Below are positions 1 through 5,190 of a stretch of 6,634 bases of DNA, in pieces. The first letter of the stretch is position 1, and every line of letters begins with the position of its first letter. A model generated the notes under the pieces. The model had not been told where the DNA came from and ran no database searches. It worked only from the letters and a program-made list of their open reading frames with translations. The position numbers and the translations under genes are program-made. This DNA comes from Rhodocyclaceae bacterium. GTDB lineage: Bacteria > Pseudomonadota > Gammaproteobacteria > Burkholderiales > Rhodocyclaceae. The stretch is from NCBI GenBank assembly GCA_018262875.1, contig JADFDL010000091.1:1-6634 (forward strand), in the 5' to 3' direction.

Positions 1-47
1 ACGGCCCGGACCATCCCTACCATGTGCATAGTCGGCCGAAATCCTGA
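1..47 (+). CDS. Possible 3' end of an upstream gene (partial)
   Basis: Reading from base 3, fourteen codons run without interruption to a TGA at 45-47, giving a peptide ending HPYHVHSRPKS. The last base of this stop is the first base of the kinase ATG (TGATG), an arrangement typical of translationally coupled genes. In HupT/HoxJ loci the preceding gene is often a regulatory hydrogenase subunit (hupV/hoxC) or another hup/hox gene. The short tail does not show the usual large-subunit DPCxxCxxH ending, so I do not name it. Another frame is also open across this stretch, so the call rests mainly on the overlap and is weak. Confidence 0.25.
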   Translation, partial: GPDHPYHVHSRPKS

Positions 48-1420
48 TGGCGCGCTCCGGCAAAGGCGAAGGCAAGGAAACGCAGGTCTACCTGCCGACG
101 CTGCCCGCGCATGCCCTCGAGCACCCGCCCGAGGGCGTCGGCGAGGACGTCTGGATCGACGTCATCCGCAAGATGGACGAGGTCTACTCCGATCTGCTGC
201 AGTACGAGGTGGCGCTGGAGGAGAAGAACGCCAAGCTGGAGGAGACGCAGAAGTTCATCTTCAGCGTGCTCACCTCGATGTCCGACGTGCTGGTGGTGTG
301 CGACCGCCACGGCGTCATCCAGGAGGTGAACCAGGCGCTCGCCGACCTGGTGGGCAAGCGCGAGGAGGAGCTGCGCGGCACGCCGCTCATCGACCTCTTC
401 GCCGACGAGGCCTCGCGCGAGCAGGCGCGCCGCTTCCTGCGCGACCTGCACAGCGAGCGCATCCACGACTGCGAGCTGCACTTCAGGTGCCGCTACGCGC
501 CGGAGATGCCGGTGGCGGTGAACTGCACGCCGCGCCTGTCGCCAGTGGGCAAGTTCGTCGGCATGGTGATGACCGGCCGCCCGGTGGGCGACCTGCGCCG
601 CGCCTACGAGCAACTGCGCCAGGCGCACGAGGACCTGAAGCTCGCCCAGCAGCAGCTCATCCACTCCGAGAAGATGGCTTCGCTCGGCCGGCTGGTGGCC
701 GGTGTGGCGCACGAGCTGAACAACCCGATCAGCTTCGTGCTGGGCAACGTCTACGCGCTGCAGCGCTACGGCCAGCGCATGCGCGAATACCTCGAAGCCA
801 TCCATGCCGGCAAGACGGCAGGGGAACTGGCGGAACTGCGCAAGAGCCTGCGCATCGACCGCCTGATGGAGGACATGAAGCCGCTCATCGACGGCACCAT
901 CGAGGGCGCCGAGCGCACCCGCGACATCGTCGCCGGCCTGAAGCGCTTCTCGGCGCAGGACCGCGGCGAGGAGGAGACCTTCAACCTGGCCGAGGTGCTG
1001 GAACGCTCGGTGCACTGGGTGGTGAAGGCCTCCGGCTCGAGGATCAAGGTGGCGCTCGACGTGCCGAAGGAGATCCCCGTCTCCGGATCGGCCGGCCAGA
1101 TGCAGCAGGTGCTGGTGAACCTGGTGCAGAACGCCATCGACAGCACCGACCGGCAGGCCGACGCGCTGCTCGAAATCCGCGCCGAGTTGCGCAACCGCAG
1201 CGTCGTGCTGAGCTTCCGCGACAACGGTCCCGGCTTCCGCGAGGACACGCTCGGCCACGTCTTCGATCCCTTCTTCACCACCAAGCCGGTGGGGAAGGGC
1301 ACCGGGCTGGGGCTGTCGATCAGCTACGGCATTGTCGAGCGTCATCGCGGCCAGTTGAAGGCCTCCAATCACCCCGGCGGCGGCGCGGTGCTGACGCTGA
1401 CCCTGCCGCTGGCCGGATAA
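47..1420 (+). CDS. hupT: HupT/HoxJ-like PAS sensor histidine kinase
   Basis: 457-residue cytoplasmic histidine kinase with no membrane segment or signal peptide. Order: N-terminal region 1-48, coiled coil about 49-68, PAS domain about 69-178, second coiled coil about 181-207, HisKA H-box HSEKMASLGRLVAGVAHELN (phospho-acceptor His222), then HATPase_c with N-box NLVQNAID (358-365), G1 DNGPGF (392-397), F-box FDPFFTTK (406-413) and G2 GKGTGLGLS (416-424). All catalytic boxes are intact. The NNPISFVLGN extension of the H-box, the soluble PAS layout and the length resemble HupT (Rhodobacter) and HoxJ (Ralstonia). In those systems the kinase interacts with an H2-sensing hydrogenase (HupUV/HoxBC) and phosphorylates the NtrC-type regulator HupR/HoxA, lowering hydrogenase expression. 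The nickel transporter downstream supports that role. ATG 47 overlaps a possible upstream stop and has no clear ribosome site, consistent with coupling. The kinase class is certain; the HupT/HoxJ assignment is by recognition and context only. Confidence 0.72.
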   Translation: MARSGKGEGKETQVYLPTLPAHALEHPPEGVGEDVWIDVIRKMDEVYSDLLQYEVALEEKNAKLEETQKFIFSVLTSMSDVLVVCDRHGVIQEVNQALADLVGKREEELRGTPLIDLFADEASREQARRFLRDLHSERIHDCELHFRCRYAPEMPVAVNCTPRLSPVGKFVGMVMTGRPVGDLRRAYEQLRQAHEDLKLAQQQLIHSEKMASLGRLVAGVAHELNNPISFVLGNVYALQRYGQRMREYLEAIHAGKTAGELAELRKSLRIDRLMEDMKPLIDGTIEGAERTRDIVAGLKRFSAQDRGEEETFNLAEVLERSVHWVVKASGSRIKVALDVPKEIPVSGSAGQMQQVLVNLVQNAIDSTDRQADALLEIRAELRNRSVVLSFRDNGPGFREDTLGHVFDPFFTTKPVGKGTGLGLSISYGIVERHRGQLKASNHPGGGAVLTLTLPLAG

Positions 1421-1495
1421 GAACTTTCCTATTAATCCTCATATCGACAGGTCGGCTTTCGGCCACCGCCGCTTACCCGACGGAAATTCGAATGG

Positions 1496-1508
1496 AATCA
1501 ATTTGTAA
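1496..1508 (+). promoter_or_regulatory. IHF-like binding site
   Basis: AATCAATTTGTAA fits the IHF consensus WATCAANNNNTTR at all but one specified position. It lies in an AT-rich patch of an otherwise GC-rich window and ends about 17 bases before the -24 GG of the predicted sigma-54 promoter. IHF sites between enhancer and promoter are common at sigma-54 promoters, including hydrogenase ones. This is a motif match only. Confidence 0.4.
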
Positions 1509-1522
1509 CGCCTTGGCTGCGA

Positions 1523-1539
1523 CTGGCACGATTGTTGTT
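1523..1539 (+). promoter_or_regulatory. Sigma-54 (RpoN) -24/-12 promoter of the nickel-uptake operon
   Basis: CTGGCACGATTGTTGTT matches the RpoN consensus YTGGCACGRNNNTTGCW at every specified position except one: the -12 dinucleotide is GT (1537-1538) rather than GC. The -24 GG (1525-1526) and the -12 element are separated by the required 10 bases. It lies directly before nikK, in the only sizeable spacer after the kinase gene. Predicted transcription start is about 1549-1551, within a few bases of the nikK ATG at 1552. HoxA-type regulators are known to act with sigma-54, which fits the upstream kinase. The missing C at -12 could weaken it. Confidence 0.62.
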
Positions 1540-1551
1540 AAGATGAATTGA

Positions 1552-2250
1552 ATGAAGTTCACACGCATCGCTATCCTGCTGCTGGCGCCGGCTCTGCCGG
1601 CCGCCGCCCACGATCTCTGGCTGGAGCAGGAGGCGGGCGGCTACACGCTGCAGCAGGGCCATCGTACCGGCGCCCACGCCGGCGCCGAGCGCGTGCCCTA
1701 TGCGGCGGATTTCGTGAAGCGGGCGCTGTGCTTCGATGAGCGCGGCCAGTCCCGTCCGCTGGCGGTGGCCGCCGCCTACCCGACGAAGCTCGACGGCGAA
1801 TGCGCCGCGCTGTTCGTCGCGGCTTCCTCCGGCGTCTGGACAAAGACTGCCTGGGAGACGAAGAACGCGCCGAAGACAGGCGTCAGTGGCGTGCTGAAGA
1901 GCTGGCGCTCGGAGGATTCGGTGAAGCGTGTTAACCGCTGGAGCGTGGCGCTGGCCCAGCCGCTGACGCAGGGCCTGGAGATCGTGCCGATGGAAGATCC
2001 CTTCCGCCTCGGCATTGACGACAAGATCCGTGTCCGTGTGACGCTCGGCGGAAAGCCGCGCGCCGGCGTGCCGGTGGCCTACGACGGCGCCACGCGCGGC
2101 GCGACCGGCGAGGACGGCACGGTGGTGCTGAAGATTCGCCACGGCGGCCTGCAGATGGTCGCCGCCAGCCTGGAGACGCCGATCGAGGACGGCAGAACCG
2201 ACACCTTGATCCAGGCCACCACGCTGAACTTCGAACTGCCCAGCAAATGA
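1552..2250 (+). CDS. nikK: NikK/CbiK-type DUF4198 periplasmic protein
   Basis: 232 residues. A Sec signal peptide is obvious: basic n-region MKFTR, hydrophobic core to about residue 15, then PAAA with predicted cleavage after Ala19, so the mature protein starts HDLWLEQE. The AHDLWLE start, the middle stretch EIVPMEDPFRL and the late segment VRVTLGGKPRAGVPV followed by EDGTVVLKI are characteristic of DUF4198, the periplasmic component (COG name CbiK) found with nickel/cobalt ECF transporters. The C-terminal half looks like an Ig/CNA-like beta domain. It probably binds or delivers metal in the periplasm to the membrane complex; the biochemical role of the family is poorly defined. An in-frame TGA just before ATG 1552 excludes a longer start, and the signal peptide excludes a shorter one. 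There is no strong ribosome site. Its TGA overlaps the next ATG (ATGA, 2247-2250). Confidence 0.78.
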   Translation: MKFTRIAILLLAPALPAAAHDLWLEQEAGGYTLQQGHRTGAHAGAERVPYAADFVKRALCFDERGQSRPLAVAAAYPTKLDGECAALFVAASSGVWTKTAWETKNAPKTGVSGVLKSWRSEDSVKRVNRWSVALAQPLTQGLEIVPMEDPFRLGIDDKIRVRVTLGGKPRAGVPVAYDGATRGATGEDGTVVLKIRHGGLQMVAASLETPIEDGRTDTLIQATTLNFELPSK

Positions 2251-2768
2251 AGCGATTCAGCGTGAGCGAATTCCACGCCCTCTTCCGCTGGCGGGAGAGG
2301 GTGGCACGGCGCAAGCTCCTCTCCCCGCAGTCGGGGAGAGGGAAAAGGACAACAATCGCCTTGCTCCTTGCGCTGTCATCGTTCTCCGCTTTGGCCCACG
2401 AGGTGCGCCATGCCATCGAGCCGGCAAACGCCGTCTCGGTGCGACTGACTTTTGCCGACGGCCAGCCTTTCGCCTTCGAGGCCTTCGAGGTGTATGCGGC
2501 GGGCAGCGACAAGCCGCTCGCGGTCGGCCGTACCGACGCGCAGGGCCGTGCCGTGTTTCTGCCGCCCGAGACGGGAGAAATGCGGCTGCGAGCCTTCGCC
2601 GCCGACGGCCACGGCGTCGACCTGAAGTTCGATCCGCCGCGCGGCGGCACGACGGCAGCGGCGCCGGCAGCGGAAGACCGGCCGGCGAAACTGATGTTCG
2701 GCGCCGGACTCCTGCTGGCCCTGTTCGGCCTGATCCAGCTCTTCGTGCGGAGGAAGAAGCCGCTGTGA
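2247..2768 (+). CDS. nikL: NikL/CbiL-like anchored protein with repeat-extended signal peptide
   Basis: 173 residues from ATG 2247, coupled to nikK by ATGA. The N-terminus is odd: MKR, then about 30 residues encoded by a hairpin repeat, then RTTIALLLALSSFSALA and a predicted cleavage after Ala50 giving HEVRH. Removing the repeat would leave a normal signal peptide beginning MKRTTIALLLA. The mature domain (51-145) is a small beta-rich, CNA-like fold with an Ala/Pro-rich linker, followed by one membrane helix (about 149-167) and a basic RRKKPL end. Exported domain plus C-terminal anchor next to NikK is the arrangement of NikL/CbiL, which accompanies CbiM in place of NikN. The alternative TTG at 2361 would give a signal peptide without a basic n-region, so I keep 2247. 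Function is inferred from architecture and neighbours. Confidence 0.62.
   Translation: MKRFSVSEFHALFRWRERVARRKLLSPQSGRGKRTTIALLLALSSFSALAHEVRHAIEPANAVSVRLTFADGQPFAFEAFEVYAAGSDKPLAVGRTDAQGRAVFLPPETGEMRLRAFAADGHGVDLKFDPPRGGTTAAAPAAEDRPAKLMFGAGLLLALFGLIQLFVRRKKPL
2278..2342 (+). repeat. Two-hairpin dispersed repeat, copy 1, inside the nikL signal peptide
   Basis: Two adjacent stem-loops. The first is CCCTCTTCCGC (2278-2288) pairing with GCGGGAGAGGG (2291-2301), 11 bp with one T-G pair. The second is CCTCTCCCCG (2318-2327) pairing with CGGGGAGAGG (2332-2341), a perfect 10 bp stem with a 4-base loop. The CCCTCTCC...GGAGAGGG words recur at 3806-3868 and 5095-5119. This is the widely dispersed proteobacterial repeat whose spurious translations look like PSPASGRGRG or PLPFAGEGPGER. 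The whole copy is translated in frame as part of NikL. Confidence 0.75.
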
Positions 2769-3763
2769 GGAGGCTCCTGCTCGCCTTGCTGCCATTCGCC
2801 ATGCCGGCGCTCGCCCACCACGGCGTCGCCGGCGTCGGCGCCGCTGCCTTGGAAGGCCCCGGTGCGCCGGTGGAATCCGCTACTTCGGCGGTGCTGCCGG
2901 AAGGCGGTACGCTGCTGGCGCTGAAGGTCGACCACGCCAGGTTCCAGCGCGGCCGTCTGGCGCGCCCGGACGTCGAGGGCGACACTTCGCGCTTCACCAT
3001 GCTCGGCATTGGCTACGGCTTCACGCCGTGGTTTTCCGGCTATATATTCCTGCCGCACAACGTCAAGGCGGACGAATCGGGTGGCTTCAAAACGAAAGGT
3101 TGGGCCGACGTTTCCGTGCTCGGACAGTTTGGTTTTCGCCACGACGGCAAGGCCTTTTCGCGGGTGCCGAAGAACGAGAGCCTCGACGAAATCGAGGACT
3201 GGCACTTCACCGTCTTCGGCGGACTGACTTTGCCTACCGGCCGGCCCAACACCCGCCTGCCCGACGGCGCCATCGACCCAGGCATGTCCACCGGCTTCGG
3301 CAAGCCGTCGACCACGCTCGGCCTGACGGCAACGAAGATGCTGAGCGACAGGCTGACCTTCAATGCCGAGGCGTCGACGCTGTGGTTCAGGACCTACCGC
3401 TACGCCACCGACTACACCACCGGCACGGACTTCACGACCCGCTTCGGCCGCGAGGTGCGCCTGAACGGCGGGCTGGCCTACAGGATCCACCCGAACCCGG
3501 AGCAGAAGCTGCGCACCGACCTCAGCATCGAGCTGCAATACCTCCAGCTCGGCCGCGACGTGGTCGACGGCGTCGGCGAGCAGGGCACCGGCGGGCGCAT
3601 GCTGTACGCCGTGCCCGGCGTGCGCTTCTACTGGGACCGCTTCAGCCTCGCCATCGGCGTGAAGAAGGCGATCTGGAAGAACCTCAACGAGCAGCGCCTG
3701 CAGCAGGGCGCCGAGGGCCTGGAGAAGTACCGATTGCTCATCAGCGCCTCGATGCTGTTCTGA
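2765..3763 (+). CDS. Outer-membrane beta-barrel protein, putative metal channel
   Basis: 332 residues from a GTG start overlapping the nikL stop (GTGA, 2765-2768); an internal run of G/A just upstream could aid initiation. Signal peptide MRRLLLALLPFAMPALA, predicted cleavage after Ala17, mature start HHGVAGVG. The rest shows alternating amphipathic beta-strands rich in aromatic residues (for example YGFTPWFSGYIFLPHN and DWHFTVFGGLTLPTG), Gly/Asp/Asn turns, and a C-terminal Phe (SASMLF) as in outer-membrane barrels recognised by the BAM machinery. The overall look is of the 'transporter'/MetA-pathway-of-phenol-degradation barrel superfamily, but I cannot name a specific member. Its position between two exported helpers and cbiM suggests passage of nickel across the outer membrane. 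No TonB box or plug domain is visible, so a porin-like channel is more likely than a TonB receptor. Confidence 0.65.
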   Translation: MRRLLLALLPFAMPALAHHGVAGVGAAALEGPGAPVESATSAVLPEGGTLLALKVDHARFQRGRLARPDVEGDTSRFTMLGIGYGFTPWFSGYIFLPHNVKADESGGFKTKGWADVSVLGQFGFRHDGKAFSRVPKNESLDEIEDWHFTVFGGLTLPTGRPNTRLPDGAIDPGMSTGFGKPSTTLGLTATKMLSDRLTFNAEASTLWFRTYRYATDYTTGTDFTTRFGREVRLNGGLAYRIHPNPEQKLRTDLSIELQYLQLGRDVVDGVGEQGTGGRMLYAVPGVRFYWDRFSLAIGVKKAIWKNLNEQRLQQGAEGLEKYRLLISASMLF

Positions 3764-3790
3764 AGAGCATGGACAGAGTCGACGCATTTC

Positions 3791-3885
3791 TCCTCACCCT
3801 GGCCCTCTCCACGCAAGCGGGGCGTGGGGACGTTATCCTTCTCCCTCTCCTGCCCGGGCGGGAGAGGGCTGGGGAGAGGGTGGGA
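3791..3885 (+). repeat. Two-hairpin dispersed repeat, copy 2, before cbiM
   Basis: The 129-base gap between the barrel gene and cbiM is almost wholly repeat. Hairpin one: 3806-3814 pairs with 3822-3830 (9 bp, one T-G, loop AAGCGGG). Hairpin two: CCCTCTCCTGCCC (3843-3855) pairs with GGGCGGGAGAGGG (3856-3868), 13 bp including a T-G pair. The flanks CTCACCCT (from 3793) and GGGGAGAGGGTGGGA (3871-3885) complete the familiar element. It lacks a following T-run, so it is not a standard terminator, but it could attenuate, pause or protect the transcript between the exported-protein genes and the transporter genes. Confidence 0.8.
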
Positions 3886-3887
3886 AG
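3882..3887 (+). promoter_or_regulatory. Ribosome binding site of cbiM at the repeat edge
   Basis: GGGAAG lies 5 bases before ATG 3893. It continues directly from the right arm of the repeat (GAGAGGGTGGGA), so the element appears to supply at least part of the Shine-Dalgarno sequence. It supports ATG 3893 over a GTG at 3824 that lies inside the repeat. Confidence 0.4.
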
Positions 3888-3892
3888 CTAGC

Positions 3893-4537
3893 ATGCACAT
3901 CCCCGACGGCTTCCTCTCGCCCCAGACCTATCTGCCCGCCTACGCGGCGGCGGGGTTGGCCTGGGCGTGGGCGGCACGGGGGCTGCGGCGCACGCTCGAC
4001 GAGGAGACCGTGCCGCGCCTGGCGGCGATGACGGCGCTGGCCTACGGGCTCGGCCTGGTCATGGTGCCGATCCCCGGCGGCACCTCGGGCCATGCGCTCG
4101 GCGTGGCGATGCTGGCGCTGCTGTTCGGCGTTCGGCTGGCCTTCCTCGCCTACAGCCTGGTGCTGGCGCTGCAATCGCTGCTGTTCGGCGCCGGTGGCAT
4201 CACGGCGCTGGCGGTGAATGCGCTGGCCATGGGGCTGTGCGGGTCGCTGGCGGCGCTGCTGACTTACCGGCTGCTGCGACGGATGAACGAGACAGCGGCG
4301 GTCGCCATTGCCGCCTGGTGCTCGGTGCTGCTGCCGGGGCTCCTTGTCGCTCTCGCGCTCGGCGCGCAGCCGTCGATCGCCCACAGGGAGGACGGCACGC
4401 CGCTGTTCTTCCCCTTCGGCTTTGCCATCACGCTGCCGGCGGTGGTGATTCCGCATCTCTTCATCGGCGCCGGCGAGGCGGTGCTGACCGTGCTGGTGTG
4501 GCGCTTCGCGCGGGCGCGCAAATGGTGCTCGGCGTGA
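3893..4537 (+). CDS. cbiM: CbiM/NikM substrate-binding S component of ECF nickel/cobalt transporter
   Basis: 214-residue polytopic membrane protein. The canonical start MHIPDGFLSP is present, and His67 falls in PGGTSGHALG. In the solved NikM2 structure the metal is held by the amino terminus of Met1, His2 and His67, and all three are conserved here at the same numbers. Further family segments are LALQSLLFGAGGITAL (about 91-106), PLFFPFGFAITLPA (170-183) and PHLFIGAGEA (187-196). It recognises Ni2+ or Co2+ and releases it through the CbiQ-CbiO module. No NikN/CbiN domain is fused or adjacent; nikK and nikL presumably take that role. Nickel is favoured by the hydrogenase-type kinase upstream, but sequence alone does not exclude cobalt. 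ATG 3893 is chosen because residues 1-2 are functional; its 3' end overlaps cbiQ. Confidence 0.92.
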   Translation: MHIPDGFLSPQTYLPAYAAAGLAWAWAARGLRRTLDEETVPRLAAMTALAYGLGLVMVPIPGGTSGHALGVAMLALLFGVRLAFLAYSLVLALQSLLFGAGGITALAVNALAMGLCGSLAALLTYRLLRRMNETAAVAIAAWCSVLLPGLLVALALGAQPSIAHREDGTPLFFPFGFAITLPAVVIPHLFIGAGEAVLTVLVWRFARARKWCSA

Positions 4538-5190
4538 AAGCGACGCATTGGCTCTTCGCCTATCTCGCCGCCGTGGTGGCGGTAACGCTGCTGCATGAAC
4601 CGTGGCTGCTGGCGGCGCTGCTGGCCGTCGCGTTCATTGCGAGCGGGTTGTCGCGCCTGAAGATTCTTCGTCGCGCCGTGCTGGCGATACTGACTTTCAA
4701 TTTGACGCTGAGCCTGGGCTACGCGATGGTGGCGGCCTGGCAGGGCAACTTCTCGGCGCACTACCTGCTGCTGGTAAACCTGCGCGTGCTGCTGCTGGCG
4801 TACCTCGGCTTCTGGTTCGTTTCCCGCGTGAACCTGATCGAGGCCTGCCGCTTTTCGCCGACCCTGAGTTTCGTCGTCACCCTGGCGGCGGGGCAGATCG
4901 AGGCCTTCTCGCGCGCCCTGCGCGACTTTCGTCTCGCCTTTGTCAGCCGCAATGCCGCCGCGCCGCCGCTGTCCGCACGCGCCCGCCACGCCGCCGCCCA
5001 GGCCGGCCACCTGCTCGACAAGTCGGTGTGCATGGCCGCCGAGACGGCGCTGGCGATGCGCTCGCGCGGCTGTTTCGACGACTACTCGAACCTCCCCCCT
5101 CCCGTTTGCGGGAGAGGGGCCGGGAGAGAGGGTAGTCCGGTCTGGCGGCCGCGCCGCCCGGACACGGCAACCGCCTACAAGAAACCATGA
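4522..5190 (+). CDS. cbiQ: CbiQ transmembrane T component with repeat-derived C-terminal tail
   Basis: 222 residues from ATG 4522, overlapping cbiM by 16 bases; GTG 4534 (GTGA overlap, 218 residues) is an equally possible start, and neither has a clear ribosome site. Several hydrophobic helices (about 11-24, 28-42, 51-72, 80-100, 112-124) are followed by a long cytoplasmic helical region carrying coupling motifs (RALRDFRLAFVSRN, and ETALAMRSRG ending at 183) of the kind that contact the ATPase. The protein links CbiM to CbiO and passes on conformational change. Family members usually end soon after the SRG motif. Here residues from about 191 (LPPPVCGRGAGREG onward) are encoded by a dispersed repeat and a following inverted repeat, an unstructured basic tail of about 32 residues. 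The stop overlaps cbiO (ATGA, 5187-5190). Confidence 0.88.
   Translation: MVLGVKATHWLFAYLAAVVAVTLLHEPWLLAALLAVAFIASGLSRLKILRRAVLAILTFNLTLSLGYAMVAAWQGNFSAHYLLLVNLRVLLLAYLGFWFVSRVNLIEACRFSPTLSFVVTLAAGQIEAFSRALRDFRLAFVSRNAAAPPLSARARHAAAQAGHLLDKSVCMAAETALAMRSRGCFDDYSNLPPPVCGRGAGREGSPVWRPRRPDTATAYKKP
5092..5132 (+). repeat. Dispersed hairpin repeat, copy 3, in the cbiQ 3' end
   Basis: CCCCCTCCCG (5095-5104) pairs with CGGGAGAGGGG (5109-5119) around a TTTG loop, with a mismatch or bulge where the left arm has lost the T of CCCTCTCC. A further CCGGGAGAGAGGG follows (5120-5132). Same family as the copies near 2278 and 3791. It is read in frame as the tail of CbiQ. Confidence 0.7.
5135..5163 (+). repeat. 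Inverted repeat just upstream of cbiO
   Basis: GTCCGG (5135-5140) pairs with CCGGAC (5158-5163), and inside it GGCG (5144-5147) pairs with CGCC (5152-5155), giving a very GC-rich stem with a small internal loop. It ends 23 bases before ATG 5187. It may be the second half of the repeat copy or a separate structure. No T-run follows, so it is not a standard terminator. Confidence 0.5.

Larger units (their letters stand above)
1421..1551 (+). promoter_or_regulatory. Intergenic control region between kinase and nickel operon
   Basis: This 131-base spacer is clearly richer in A/T than the flanking genes. It holds the IHF-like and sigma-54 motifs listed separately. Upstream of them are short dyads built from CGAC/GTCG words: CGAC at 1445-1448 facing GTCGG at 1451-1455, and CCGAC at 1477-1481. 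These fall roughly 70-105 bases before the predicted transcription start, where an NtrC-family enhancer would be expected, but they are too short to call an operator. I see no convincing rho-independent terminator after the kinase, so read-through is possible. No NikR-type palindrome or cobalamin riboswitch was recognised. Confidence 0.5.

Noticed and set aside
1355..1368. TTG-N8-CAA dyad in the kinase 3' end as a HupR enhancer site
   Set aside because: The reported HupR site spacing is TTG-N5-CAA; this has eight bases between half-sites and lies within coding sequence about 180 bases from the promoter.
17..1372. 451-codon open frame on the minus strand opposite the kinase
   Set aside because: It is a GC-rich shadow: the + strand frame has all kinase motifs in order, while the antisense translation is low-complexity Arg/Ala/Leu/His-rich with no recognisable domain.
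1421..1551. Cobalamin riboswitch or NikR operator upstream of the transporter operon
   Set aside because: No cobalamin riboswitch core elements and no GTATGA-type long palindrome were seen; the spacer is too short for a full riboswitch.
2361..2363. TTG as the true nikL start downstream of the repeat
   Set aside because: It would leave a very short signal peptide with no basic residues and lose the ATGA coupling to nikK. Kept as a minor alternative only.
1931..3787. 618-codon minus-strand open frame across nikK, nikL and the barrel gene
   Set aside because: It is antisense to three supported exported proteins, has compositionally biased sequence, and reads through the hairpin repeat with repeat-type artefact peptides.
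3843..3868. Rho-independent terminator between the barrel gene and cbiM
   Set aside because: The stem is strong but has no following T-run, and the same element occurs inside coding sequence elsewhere in the window.
3824..3892. Longer cbiM start at GTG 3824
   Set aside because: It lies inside the repeat and would bury the MHIPDG terminus, whose free Met1 and His2 are metal ligands in this family.
2278..5132. CRISPR array from the repeated GC-rich hairpins
   Set aside because: The copies are more than 1 kb apart, diverged, and have no regular spacers.
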